The notes under the pieces were generated by a model. That model did not search any database and had not been told where the DNA came from. It was given only the letters and a program-made list of their open reading frames with translations. Below are positions 54,691 through 64,000 of a DNA stretch of 64,000 nt, piece after piece. Origin of the DNA: Prorocentrum cordatum (taxonomy: Eukaryota; Sar; Dinophyceae; Prorocentrales; Prorocentraceae). Made by a program: the position numbers and the translations under genes. How positions within the stretch are numbered: position 1 is the first letter of the stretch; each line of letters opens with the position of its first letter. The DNA is taken from the NCBI GenBank assembly GCA_963575745.1, contig CAUYUJ010014194.1:305001-369000 (forward strand), given 5' to 3'.

Positions 54691-56829
54691 TCCTCCCCGC
54701 CCTTCCCTTCCAGCTCCCCCCCGCTTCCTTTTTCCGCATCCTCCCCACCCCCTCCCCCGCACCCGTCCAATGCCCGTGCCCGTCTGCCTGCCGCTCTCCC
54801 CTCCAGGTGCCCAGGTACGGTGCAGCACGAAGCAGGGGAATTCTCTGTCACAAGCAAAGTCCGTGGCTTCAGTGCGGCATAACCTGGCCGCAGGTGCGTT
54901 CCACGTTGGCCTCCCGTTCCCACCGCCTTCCACATTGGCCTCCCGTTCCCACTGCCTTCCACGTTGGCCTCCCGTTCCCACCGCCTTCCTCGCTTCTCCC
55001 TCCCCCCTTCCTCCCTCCGCCTCCCCATCACCCCCTCTCCCCTCCCCTCCATTCGCCCTCCCCCCCCCCTCCCCCCCCCTCCCGTCCCCCACTCTCGCCT
55101 CCCCCCTTTTTTTCAGTCGTTCGATACTTCGTTGTTTTTCGTCGTCGTCTTTCTCTCTTCCTCTCTCTCTCTCTCTCTCTCTTTATCTCTCTCTATCCGT
55201 CTTTGTGTGTCTCTCCCACCCCCACATATTTGAGGTAGCATGTCTAAACAACGGTTGCACCCGTTTGAACTTCCAGGCCTGTTTGCCTTCTGCCTCCTTT
55301 TCTGGCTTGGTTCAACGAGAAGAATTCGGATTGCCAGTCCTAATGGACCTCACAAGTCCGTCCTCAGTGCTGCAATGGTGTTGGCGTTATTTCTTTTGCG
55401 TCGGCTGTGGATCCCGACTATCGATGCTACTCGCCAAAAGACTGGTAATTAAGCATCCGATCATCTGCGTTGCAGTGCTCAATGTTTTGTACCACTCTGG
55501 AGAATCTGAGTGCACATTCAGGCCAGGCCCCTATGGCCAGGATCAGACGGCGGCGACCAGAAATCACAACCAAAGCACAAGAAGTAGCCCCTTGGTGCAA
55601 ACACTGCTCGGATAATCATATTCCATTTCGCAGCCACAATCGCAACACCACATGCTGGGAGCCCCTAGCATTGTAGGGGCCTTTGGAGCCTTTGCGACGC
55701 TCCCAGTAGGCCATAGTGCCCCATGGGATGTTTCTGGAGATTCCTGCTGAGCCCATGGGAACTTCGGAGGATTTTGGGTATCTGAAGGCTCTGGGAGGCC
55801 CCCGGGGCGCTCTTGGAAGCCCGTGCAGGCCATTGGGAGTTCCTGGATGCTTTGCGGAGGCGCCTGGCGGCTCCTTGCCGGAATCTCCAGTGAAGTTTTT
55901 GGAGGCTTCTGAAGGCCTCTGGAATCTCCCGGGATGCTTCTTGGAAACCTCTAGGAGGCGTTTGGAGGTCCCTGTTCTTGGCAGGCACCTTGGAGCGTGG
56001 AGGCCCCCAGCAGGCCCTGAAACGCTCCCAAGAGGTACGTGTCCCCCCCGAGGCTCGTGGGAATATTTGCACCCCTTGGGGAAGTACTGAAGATACCAGG
56101 GGGCTCCTGGGGCGCCCTTCGACGCCCCTGGATGCGCCCGGGGAGCGTCTGACAGGCCTTCTACATGTTGCGCTGCGCTGTTTTGTTATCGATGAGAATT
56201 CGGCCTTCTCGACTTTCCACGCAGGTCCACGACCCTCCCTCCTTCTCTACCATTTTCATGGTTTCCCTTATTGGAAGATGTTTGAACACATGTCCAGAAA
56301 CGGATGAGAGGTTGAGTGGCAACGTCTACCTCCACATGTACTTAGTATGTTTGCGGGAGTTGACCCCTAAACCGTGTTTTTGCTCAATGTGGATGTGGAC
56401 TCTATATGCGGTGGGCGCAATGTGGCGCAATACAGGTGATGGAAGTTGTGCGGCGGAAGCTGTGTGGGGCGATGGCGGCGGCCAGTAACCGGCAATTCTG
56501 CAGTAACCGGTAGGGGATGCCGGCAAGGGCTTACGGCATCGGTAAGGCGGATGCCCCACGCGGTAACTATAAAGGTGTTTGAGCAATGCAGTGGAAGCTA
56601 GGTGTTGGAAGTTATGCGGCCCAAGCTATGTGGTGGACGCATGTGGTGAAATTAATGTGGTGCATTTATGTGGTGAACTTACTGAAGTCGTCAACTCAAA
56701 TACATGAGCAAGCACCACGCCTATCCACCCGCAACTTGTTGGTAAACAGTATTTCGCGCAAGGACGCGGTGACGAGTCTCATGCAGGTCTATGATTCGGT
56801 TGGGCGAGTTGTGATGGTCAGACGACGGC
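54691..56829. other. no supportable gene
   Basis: Pyrimidine-rich to about 55200 with a (TC)n run at 55155-55185 and a short repeat of CACGTTGGCCTCCCGTTCCC-like words at 54902-54980. From 55680 to 56150 the + strand is a degenerate field of GGAGGC/CTTGGGAGC/CCCCTGG words. Frames present match nothing I recognise. Confidence 0.45.
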
Positions 56830-57029
56830 ATTGGTGACGACGATGATGTTGATGAAGATGTTGATGATGGTTATGATGGCGATGATGATGCTGATGCTGC
56901 TGATGACGATGCTCTTGATGCCGATGACGGTGATGCTGATGATGATGATGATGATTATGACGACGATGATGATGTTGATGATGTCGATGATGACAATGAT
57001 GATGCTGATGATGATGCTGATCATGGGTG

Positions 57030-57066
<37 letters not shown>

Positions 57067-57250
57067 GTGATGGTGATGGTGATGGTGATGGTGATGGTGA
57101 TGGTGATGGTGATGGTGATGGTGATGATGGTGGTTGTGATGATGATGGTGATGATGAGGGTGATGATTACGATGCTTATGGCGATGATGGTGGTGAATGT
57201 GATGCTGGTGGTGGTGGTGGCGATGAGGACGGCGACGGCGACGACACTGA
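56830..57250. repeat. (GAT)n and (GGTGAT)n microsatellite
   Basis: GAT/ATG triplets with GCT and GAC interruptions at 56835-57025, pure GAT at 57033-57065, then a clean GGTGAT hexamer run at 57065-57128, then mixed GAT/GGT to about 57240. Asp-rich and Met-rich frames are artefacts. Confidence 0.92.
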
Positions 57251-58730
57251 CAATGACGATGTGGCTGAGCACCTTTTTACTGGAATGCGTGGACAACCAA
57301 TCGTTGTGAACTGGTTTCGATATGCGCGCGCAGAAGTCATCGATTTCGTCACGTGCGGTGGAGAAGAAGCCTTTGGCGACGTCTTGAGTCGTGAGTCAGA
57401 CTGCGTTTGCGTGGTCGCTCCACCTGTCGGCGCAGGCCTCCCCCTTTCATGTGCCCTCGGGAGGGCCCTGCGGCTCGCTGCGGGCTGGAATTCCTCCGAT
57501 GCGAGAGAACGGCCGCATTTTCGACCAGCTTCCCGCACCACCGCATCACGCTGCAGCGGACTCGTGTTTTGGGTTATGGCTCTTCGAGGGCGCCCTCTTC
57601 CGCGTAATCAAGACGCGGCTTGGCCGCTGGTGTGTCCGGGGGGTGGAAGTGCTGCAGCAGGTGGGTCGGGCGGATGTGGCCCCCCTGAGCCCCTTTCCCA
57701 GGTGGCCCTGACCGCTGGCACTTCGGTGTCGCCGAAGATGATCCAGCTGTTGGCCCTCTGTCCATGGTCCCTTTCTCGGCCACGCTTTCTCGCCACCCCT
57801 GAGCATCTGCATTGCCTCCTCCACAATAAGCGAAGAGGGTTCGGCGGATGAGTGCCCTCGGACCCCGAATCGGCGGATTTCGTCAGAGCTGCGGGTCTCG
57901 CATCTGACCTCCCGTATTGTTCGAGAGCTCGCCGATGATTGTGGATCGAGCTCTCTTGGGGACGATCGACCTCCTCCCTCTCCTCCTCCTCTGATTTCAT
58001 CCTTTTCTGCTCTTCTTCCCCGCCAGGAGGGATACCCTGGCCGCAGGGGGCGTGGACACGCTTATGCGGATCGCACGCTCATATGCAGGACTCTCACCGA
58101 CCCCCCTCTCTGGTGTTTTTCTTTGCAGCCCTTTGCAGCCCTATGTGCGGGGGCCTTCGTCCCACAGGATCCAGCCGATCAGAGTGTACGTTTCTTGACG
58201 GATGCTTGTTCTGTCCGCAGCGTGGCTTTTCGCCGTTGCATGTCGAAGCATGTCGTTCTTCTTCAAGGAGGCTTCGCCCACGGTGGTCTATACCTACTTT
58301 GCGCAAAAGGACTAGTTGTCATGCACGTGCTGCACCTCTTTGCTGGATCCCTCGGAGGGCGCTCAGAACGCTCAGCGCCTCATCTGGGGACTGCCTGTTC
58401 CTGTTTCCTCTGTGAGGCCCTGCTGGTTCATCGAGAGATACAGTGCTGGGCTGCACGATGCCGCGTTGTGCTGTGCCATGTTTTGCAGTGGTACGCTATG
58501 GCTTGTGGGGTTATGCTGAGTTATGCAATGCTGCACTTTGCTGTCGATGTGGCTGCGCTGATCCTTTTTTCGTCCCGCCATATTGTCAAGTGCTACGATG
58601 TGATGAGCTATGCAATGCCATGGCAGGCTGTGATATTGAGATAACGCTGGGTCTCTACAGAAGCACTCCGCGATTCTTCTCCAAGTCCTGGGTCCTAAGG
58701 TAAGTTACCCCTGCCATCTTCAGAGGAGGA
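57251..58730. other. no supportable gene
   Basis: Frames on both strands compete throughout. The segment 58440-58640 is cryptically simple (TGCTG, TATGC, GCAATGC words) and may be the opposite-strand counterpart of the 21.8-22.1 kb tract. Confidence 0.4.
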
Positions 58731-58905
58731 GATGCGGGAGGAGGAGGAGGATTAGGAGGAAGAGGAGAGGAAGAGGAATATAAAGAGGAGGAGACGCAGG
58801 GAGGGATGATGATGATGGTGATGATGATGATGATGATGGTGATGATGATGCTGCTGATGATGATGATGATTCGGAGGAGGAGGAGGAGGACGACGACGAG
58901 GAAGT
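58731..58905. repeat. (GAG)n/(GAT)n microsatellite
   Basis: GAGGAG at 58733-58800, GATGAT at 58806-58870, then GAG/GAC at 58873-58900. Confidence 0.9.
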
Positions 58906-59010
58906 GTTAGTTTATAGCGTTCCGACTGGGTGAGAAGCATTTTAGAGTTCGCGTGATGTTAAGGAAACATCTCTCCCACTAAGGGGGATGGCAGTTATTG
59001 TGCAATGGCA

Positions 59011-59024
59011 CCATTTGGCTCAAG
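59011..59024 (+). other. DinoSL remnant upstream of the copia-like element
   Basis: CCATTTGGCTCAAG equals the last 15 bases of the leader with one T missing from the T-run. As in LINE A, the remnant starts right where a second trans-splice at the leader's internal AG would cut. It is short enough that chance must be considered. Confidence 0.5.
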
Positions 59025-60030
59025 TCTTGTTTTCCTCTAGGGGAACAATGCTCTTACGATATTTTCATGGTGGCGGGGCCCGTGGTTGGCCCCACGGAAT
59101 TCCATTGCGCACGGTTAACTCCGCGAAGCAGTCGCCTCCCTGCGATGACGGTTCCGCCGGAGGTGGGTATAGCTGGCCCAGGTTTTGACGTGACGTTATC
59201 CGAGTTCCGAGAGGCGTGGTATAATTTGATCACGAACGGTTTTGCGGAAATGTGCAATTCCGGTTGCGAGGACGGAGGCTGCAGGTACGTTAGCACGGCA
59301 CTTACGGCCAATGGTGCAGGGATGAGGTCGTCGTTCGGATGCAACGTGACGAGGCTTGCACAACGTTGCAGATCACCTGCAATATGAAAGCCCTTTTGAT
59401 GTTGGTCGTCAGTCGCAACATGTTCTGCGAGGAAAAAATCAACAACCTGAAGGAAGACGTTGGGACGGAACTCCAACGACAAGCGATACCAAAACCGCGT
59501 TGGCCATACAATCAGTTCGGAACATCAGAGCGACAACCAGTTGAATTCCCTTTCCCAAGTGAAGCATGGTTATCGGGAAGCCTTGACACATTTGCACAAC
59601 ATGCTCGAGACCATGGCTGGTATGATAAAGATCAGGCATGGTACGTTAGCGTTCAGCGGCTATACCAAGGCGTCACAAACCAAGATGCAAGAGGACGGCG
59701 CGAATGGTGGATATGTTTTACACGAGGACGGCTACGCCAAGTTGGACGAGGACCTCGGGTATCTCAGGGGACGGCACCCAGCGGAAAGCTCACAGGTCTT
59801 CGCGAAAGTGACGGCTTAATGGCTTACCGGAAGATATACGCCGATACAAAAAAAAGAGGATTATGGACATCAGCCGAGTCAACGATGAAGGTATTGGCGG
59901 TTGCGGCACTGGCGTGGACGATCCCGGCTATTACGGCGAATGCGGAAGCTTGTGGACTTGGATTGTGCAAGACATGAGCAGAAGCAGCGACGTGGATGAG
60001 GTGGGCAAATGGAAAAGGCATATGTAAATG

Positions 60031-60431
60031 CCCTTGTGTTACAAGTGTGGAAGATATGGGCTCATTGCCAATGACCTGCGCCACTAAATGAACCGCGAGA
60101 GGAAAATATGCGGAACAGGGGAGTTCAAAGGAGTAAAAGGTGACCAACGGGTGCAGGCAGGAGGATACAAAGGGAATATCAAGGCACCACGGTGTACCAT
60201 AGGTGCTACGTCAAGGGTGGCCGGCATGTAGATCCCCCGGGAGATTGCCAGGGGAGCCGCGCCCCACGCTGGAAAAGAAGAGGCAAGGACATATTTGCGC
60301 CGATCAGCGAGAGGGAGTGCTGCAATTTCGCTGGAAAAGGTCACATCGCAGCCCGCTACCCCAAGAACGCCAACGAGGTCACCCTGGGTTGCGGGGGGCA
60401 GGGGGCGCAGGAGAGCCCGCGCAAATCTTAA
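60031..60431 (+). pseudogene. gag nucleocapsid relic with two ruined zinc knuckles
   Basis: Knuckle 1 (60037-60081) reads CYKCGRYGLIANDL: both leading cysteines remain, but the His is Leu and the last Cys is lost, probably through a one-base insertion before TGC. Knuckle 2 (60318-60362) reads CCNFAGKGHIAARYP: the spacing of a CCHC knuckle is kept, with Cys-2 changed to Phe (TTC) and Cys-3 to Tyr (TAC), each explained by a single base change. These knuckles bind genomic RNA in functional gag proteins; neither could bind zinc now. Confidence 0.65.
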
Positions 60432-60747
60432 GGCAACCCCGCGCATGGACCGGGATGCTACAGCGTCTAAATGGGCGAAGCCACTGACGCAGGTGGAGTT
60501 ACCGGCAACGGCCAGTTAAAAAGGCACATGGGGTGCAGGACGCAGTACTGGGAAACAAAGGGGAGGAACAGGAAGGCGAGGTTAGGGGTCAAGGGGAGGT
60601 GCGTGCCACATCGGCGCAGTGTTAATTAACTGCGACCACAACACCAACCAGGGCAAGCCAATCGCACAATAAGCAGAGAAGTTGGATGCAAAAGTACGCC
60701 AGGCGGCAGCTTGTGGAGATGGAGGGGCCCGAGAAGGAAGTTAATGG

Positions 60748-61251
60748 GTGCCAGCTAGGGACCGGGACAGCGGCGTGGAAACGATAGTTGCCGCCGTGGA
60801 CTACGAAGCATCCATCTCGGTTGGGCCCCCGAACTTATGGGCCGACTTCCCCGTTGAACCCGCGGGGGCCTCGTCGCGCTGCAAGCACTGCAGCGCAGTT
60901 ACTTGGTCAGTTATAGAGAACCGTGGACAAGGAGCTATTGTGGGTGAGCGCGAAAATTGGTACATGGTGAGCGTGCCCGTCCAAGTGGCCGATGTTCTCG
61001 GGTCTGCGCGTGAAATTGTGGCATCAGAAAACCGCGCAGTGTTAGATCGGGGCAGCGCTGGGCGGCCCTGCAATTGCCGCGGGCATATCAGACGGGGACA
61101 GAAGACGACGATAAATGATAAAAGCGGCAACTTACAGTTCATCTTGCGGGCCCCCGAAGGCATGGCACGTCAGGGGGGGGGGGGGGCGGCGAGGGAAGTC
61201 GAGGCAGTTCGCGCGGGGAGCTGCGGGGGCTTCCCAGCCAGGGAACTCTAA
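60748..61251 (+). pseudogene. aspartic protease relic
   Basis: The frame gives VDYEASISVGPPNLWADFPV near 60796, which fits the VDSGAS active site of retroviral-type proteases with Ser changed to Tyr (TCC to TAC) and Gly changed to Glu (GGA to GAA). VPVQVADVLGSAREIVASEN near 60976 and GNLQFILRAPEGMARQ near 61129 match conserved blocks that I recall following this site in dinoflagellate retroelement polyproteins. The catalytic Asp codon itself (60799-60801) survives, but the flexible DSG turn is gone. Confidence 0.6.
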
Positions 61252-61679
61252 TGGCCGACCAGTTCCACTGAGCCCGAGTGAGCCCGTAAGCCCTAGTCAA
61301 AGAAGAAAAGGATGAGGGCGATGATGGGGGCAGCGAATTAAGTGGCGCGGTTTGCGCATGCGTCGGCGATGCTGCCGAGGCACCTACGAAGGGTCGCGCG
61401 CGATCTCAAACTGGGCAACATATAGGTCGCAGAGCCGAGCTCGCTTACCCCGCCGAAGCCGGCGCCCCCGCTGCGTCAGATGAACGGCCAGGAGGGGGCC
61501 CCACAGAAAGAAGTTACTGATGCCAGGACGTGGTGTGCCAGTGATTTCAGCCGGCTCCAGGTGGTCAAGCGGGGAGAGAGGAGACGTCGAGGAAGCGAGG
61601 CGGGGCGGGCCCAATCATCTCCACGCGCGTTCGGGGCGCAAAGTTTTCCGGGGGTCGAGCGTGGCCCAGCGCGGGAGGG

Positions 61680-62245
61680 CATCGTTCTGCACTCGGTCAA
61701 GGTATCTTGCGATGTGATTTCATTCGCTGAGCACGCGAGGGCGATCCTCAAAAGCGATGGGTGGGTCATCCGTTGCGGCGCTCATGGAAGCCGCCGAAGC
61801 CTCGCGCGGCCTCGGCAGTGGGGCGGAAGTTAGCCCCGTCGGAGACCCGCAAGGTAATGGCGAAGTCGAATGGGCAGTCATGACGATGCAAATTCAAATT
61901 GGAATTATGAGGGTAGCTTTGGGGCACAGGTGTAGCACTGACTACGGTGAAGGACATTCCTTTGTAGGTTGGTGAGTGGACTCTGCTTTTTTTCCCCATG
62001 ACAAGTCTGCGATGGACGCCGATGGCAAGAGGGCCCGCGAAAGTTGCCGGGGATGGAAATTCAACGAATCGTTGCCCCAGTTTGGAGAATGCCACGCACG
62101 TGGAGACTCCGTTTTAAAAAGGGGACAACGACCTCGATGCAAGGTGGGAGAGCGGCGCATTTCTGGGAGCGCACGAAACCAGCCAAGAGCTCATCATTGG
62201 CACTCCAGGGGGCGCCATGAAGTCTCGCGGCTTCTAGCGACGTGA
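61680..62245 (+). pseudogene. integrase relic (second and third acidic residues) and following domain
   Basis: ILKSDG near 61744 carries the second catalytic Asp (61756-61758). After a frameshift, SPVGDPQGNGEVEWAV holds the catalytic Glu (61868-61870). The spacing, 112 nt or about 36 residues plus one inserted base, fits a DD35E-type integrase. The block after it (MDADGKRARESCRGWKFNES, LPQFGECHA) resembles the conserved segment that follows integrase in dinoflagellate copia-like polyproteins. The element must once have inserted its cDNA with this enzyme. Confidence 0.65.
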
Positions 62246-63841
62246 AAGGGTTGCCCTAGCAACCGGACCTGAACGCGCGTGGAATGGAGTTTAGAGCCAG
62301 AGTGATATCACCAATGGCGGTGCCCAGTCAAGGTTCAGTTGCAAATGCCCGGCCGCGAGTGGCTCGAGGAATCGCGGCGAGGAGGTCGGAGTGCAGGGCC
62401 GCGGGGCCTGCGTTGGGCTGTCGCGGTCGCGCGGCGCTAGTCAGAGGAGACGCGGGCCGCAAACCAGACAGTGCAGGACGTCGACGGCGCTTTGCCCAAT
62501 GGTTTACAAGACAAGACGGCCCGAACATCCAGGAAATATTGGCGGCGTCTCCGCTGGGGGTGGAGTCCGGCAGTTTCCGGCGGGGCAAGGGCGCGAAGGG
62601 CCCGTCAGAGGGCGACTGGGCTGTAAAAATGAAAATTGACAATTCGATGGCGTCGTGGGCCCGGAAACAGAATGCGCGCGCCTACGGCCATCGGGGTTGG
62701 GGCCCCCGAGCGATTGTGCAGTGAGCAACTTGTGGAATTGAGGATGCAATCGACGGTTGGGGAGATGAGGTGAAAGGGGCTGGCGAGGGCCTTGGGCGGG
62801 ATGGATTGAGTTTCGCGTTATCTCCGGGGGCGATGGCGACGGGCGACCTGTTAACGTTACCCCGCCAAGGTCAGCAGGAGAAGTCAGAGAGGAAGACGAG
62901 GAGGACTAAGAAATGCAGCAAGGGAGTTCAGGATTCGCAGCGGGCGAGAAGCCCGACGACGTGAACATGGGGGCCACTGCGCCCGGGCAGGGGAACAAAT
63001 GACGCGATCATATGAACGCCGACGAGATGCCGCCCAGTAGAGATGGCAGACTTTGACGCCGACATAGCGGGGAGGTCTCCCAGAGTCTCCCAGTGCCGAT
63101 TAGGATGTCATCAACAGGTCAGCGAAATCAGGAGAGCCGTCAGGTTGCGCGGCAAAGGCCGGCGCGACTCGCTGGCCCGCGTTCGCGAAGCTTGCTCGCC
63201 AGTCCGAGTCGCTGGCGCGGCGGAGCGATTGGACTCGCGCCTGGTTAGCTATGGACTGGACTACGCGCGATGCTAATGGAGCCCATGGGGCGTCAACTGC
63301 GAGGTGACGCGATCGAGGGCGCAGGAGATCATCAGCGCTGGGATTATATGGGGCACCGAGAAAAGTTGTTATGTTTTCTTTGTGAACGCCCTGCGGGGGC
63401 CTCGAGCTGGGCCGCGTCGCCAACGCAGGCAATGCTGACGCGTCAAGGCGCGCGCGCGGGGGCGACCTGCGCCGTCATGGCCGGGGGCGGGCCGCGAAAA
63501 GAAAAGGACGCGCTAATAAAGAAGCCCATTCGGTTCATGTATTACAGCCCCTGCATCGGGAGGGCACTCGGCGCGAGATGTCAAGGTCGGCGTCGACGCG
63601 CCCAGCCGCGTCAGTGGTTTTGTGTGGCGCGTCGGCGCCGGGGAGGTTGAGCTCTGGAGGCCCGCGGGGCACGTGGGAGCGTTGCTGAAGCGCGGTCAGT
63701 TGCCGGGGGGGGCGCGCGCGTCGCCCGCCGCGAAGATGGCCGGGCGCGCGCCTGGGGCGACGCATCAGGAAGCGAGCTCGATCCAGCTGTCGCGTCAAAT
63801 CTAGGGGGGGAGATGGGGCAATTCAGGGGGCGCGAGGTCTG
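62246..63841. other. linker region of the copia-like element, unrecognised
   Basis: This lies between the integrase and reverse transcriptase relics. It is Arg/Ala/Gly-rich in every frame, and no motif is recognisable. Its length is normal for the low-complexity linker of such polyproteins. Confidence 0.4.
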
Positions 63842-64000
63842 CATGGAAGTGAAGGAGGAGTGAAAGTGGTTTTTTCCAGCAAAGCCCCCATCGGTAGGAG
63901 GTGGATTGATATCAACGAGGTCGACGAGGCCCATCCTGATTACCGATCCTGGGTCGTGGCCCAGCAAGTTTTAGATGTACTTCAAATTCAGAGAACATGT
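63842..64000 (+). pseudogene. start of reverse transcriptase (RVT_2 type), cut by window end
   Basis: The frame gives GRRWIDINEVDEAHPDYRSW then VVAQQV from 63893. The pattern RW(I/V)D(I/V)NKGD...NP.YRSRLVA is the N-terminal signature of copia-type reverse transcriptases in these genomes; here Lys-Gly is replaced by Glu-Val and the second Arg by Trp. The catalytic core would lie past the end of the window. Confidence 0.65.

Larger units (their letters stand above)
59011..64000 (+). mobile_element. decayed Ty1/copia-like retrotransposon (open at the window end)
   Basis: Remains of zinc knuckles, aspartic protease, integrase and the N-terminal edge of reverse transcriptase follow each other in that order. 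Integrase before reverse transcriptase is the Ty1/copia order. All parts show frame changes or lost catalytic residues, and no frame is longer than about 210 codons. No long terminal repeat was found in the window; the 3' half lies beyond 64000. The stretch 59140-59980 probably derives from gag, but I recognise no motif in it. Confidence 0.75.

Noticed and set aside
57027-57851. A 274-codon frame joining an Asp/Gly run to unique sequence
   Set aside because: The first part is the GGTGAT repeat. The unique part has no recognisable motif and competes with frames on the other strand.
1-64000. tRNA, rRNA or leader-RNA genes
   Set aside because: I looked for tRNA B-box sequences, rRNA blocks and a leader followed by its donor site and saw none that held up by eye. 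A covariance-model search was not possible here.

Overview
This window is dinoflagellate nuclear DNA. The strongest evidence is a perfect 22-nt dinoflagellate spliced-leader (DinoSL) sequence at 37384-37405, with further decayed copies at 26302-26335, 31646-31667 and 59011-59024. The rest fits: GC-rich DNA, almost no conventional genes, abundant micro- and minisatellites, and retroelements decayed to different degrees. Species cannot be determined. I found no convincing tRNA, rRNA, CRISPR or bacterial-type operon. Every recognisable coding relic lies on the + strand.

Layout. 1-26 kb is mostly non-coding and repeat-rich: a possible terminal exon (124-294), a small fold-back element (313-507), a decayed member of an unnamed dinoflagellate repeat family (3835-5640) split by a 92-nt poly-T and a GAG microsatellite, a 102-bp minisatellite (8130-9575), an ~89-bp minisatellite (10885-12235), a ~93-bp repeat family broken by a CAATG-rich tract (21300-22500), and many (GAG)n, (GAT)n, (TC)n and (GT)n tracts. 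26.3-54.1 kb is a head-to-tail nest of three non-LTR (LINE-type) retrotransposons, called A, B and C here. Each begins with a DinoSL relic placed directly after a CTC-rich pyrimidine tract. LINE C is the youngest-looking: it has an intact zinc-finger/coiled-coil ORF1, then an ORF2 with endonuclease, reverse transcriptase, RNase H and C-terminal zinc modules.

The reverse transcriptase of LINE C is split by a 10,059-bp insertion (40909-50967). It has mirror-image ends, a GTAC target duplication and shared subterminal motifs, and it is filled by ~90 copies of a ~108-bp satellite arranged as a fold-back: 2.4 kb in one orientation and 7.4 kb in the other. Exact removal restores the reverse transcriptase reading frame. 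This is the most unusual object in the window.

54-59 kb is simple-sequence DNA with no supportable gene. 59-64 kb holds a heavily decayed Ty1/copia-like element (two ruined zinc knuckles, a ruined aspartic protease, integrase, and the start of reverse transcriptase at the window edge), again with a spliced-leader remnant at its 5' side.

Together the elements suggest a cycle: retroelement mRNAs are trans-spliced to the leader, reverse-transcribed with it, and inserted at CTC tracts that then serve as the pyrimidine tract for the next round of trans-splicing. That cycle is inference; the leader copies and CTC tracts are directly visible.
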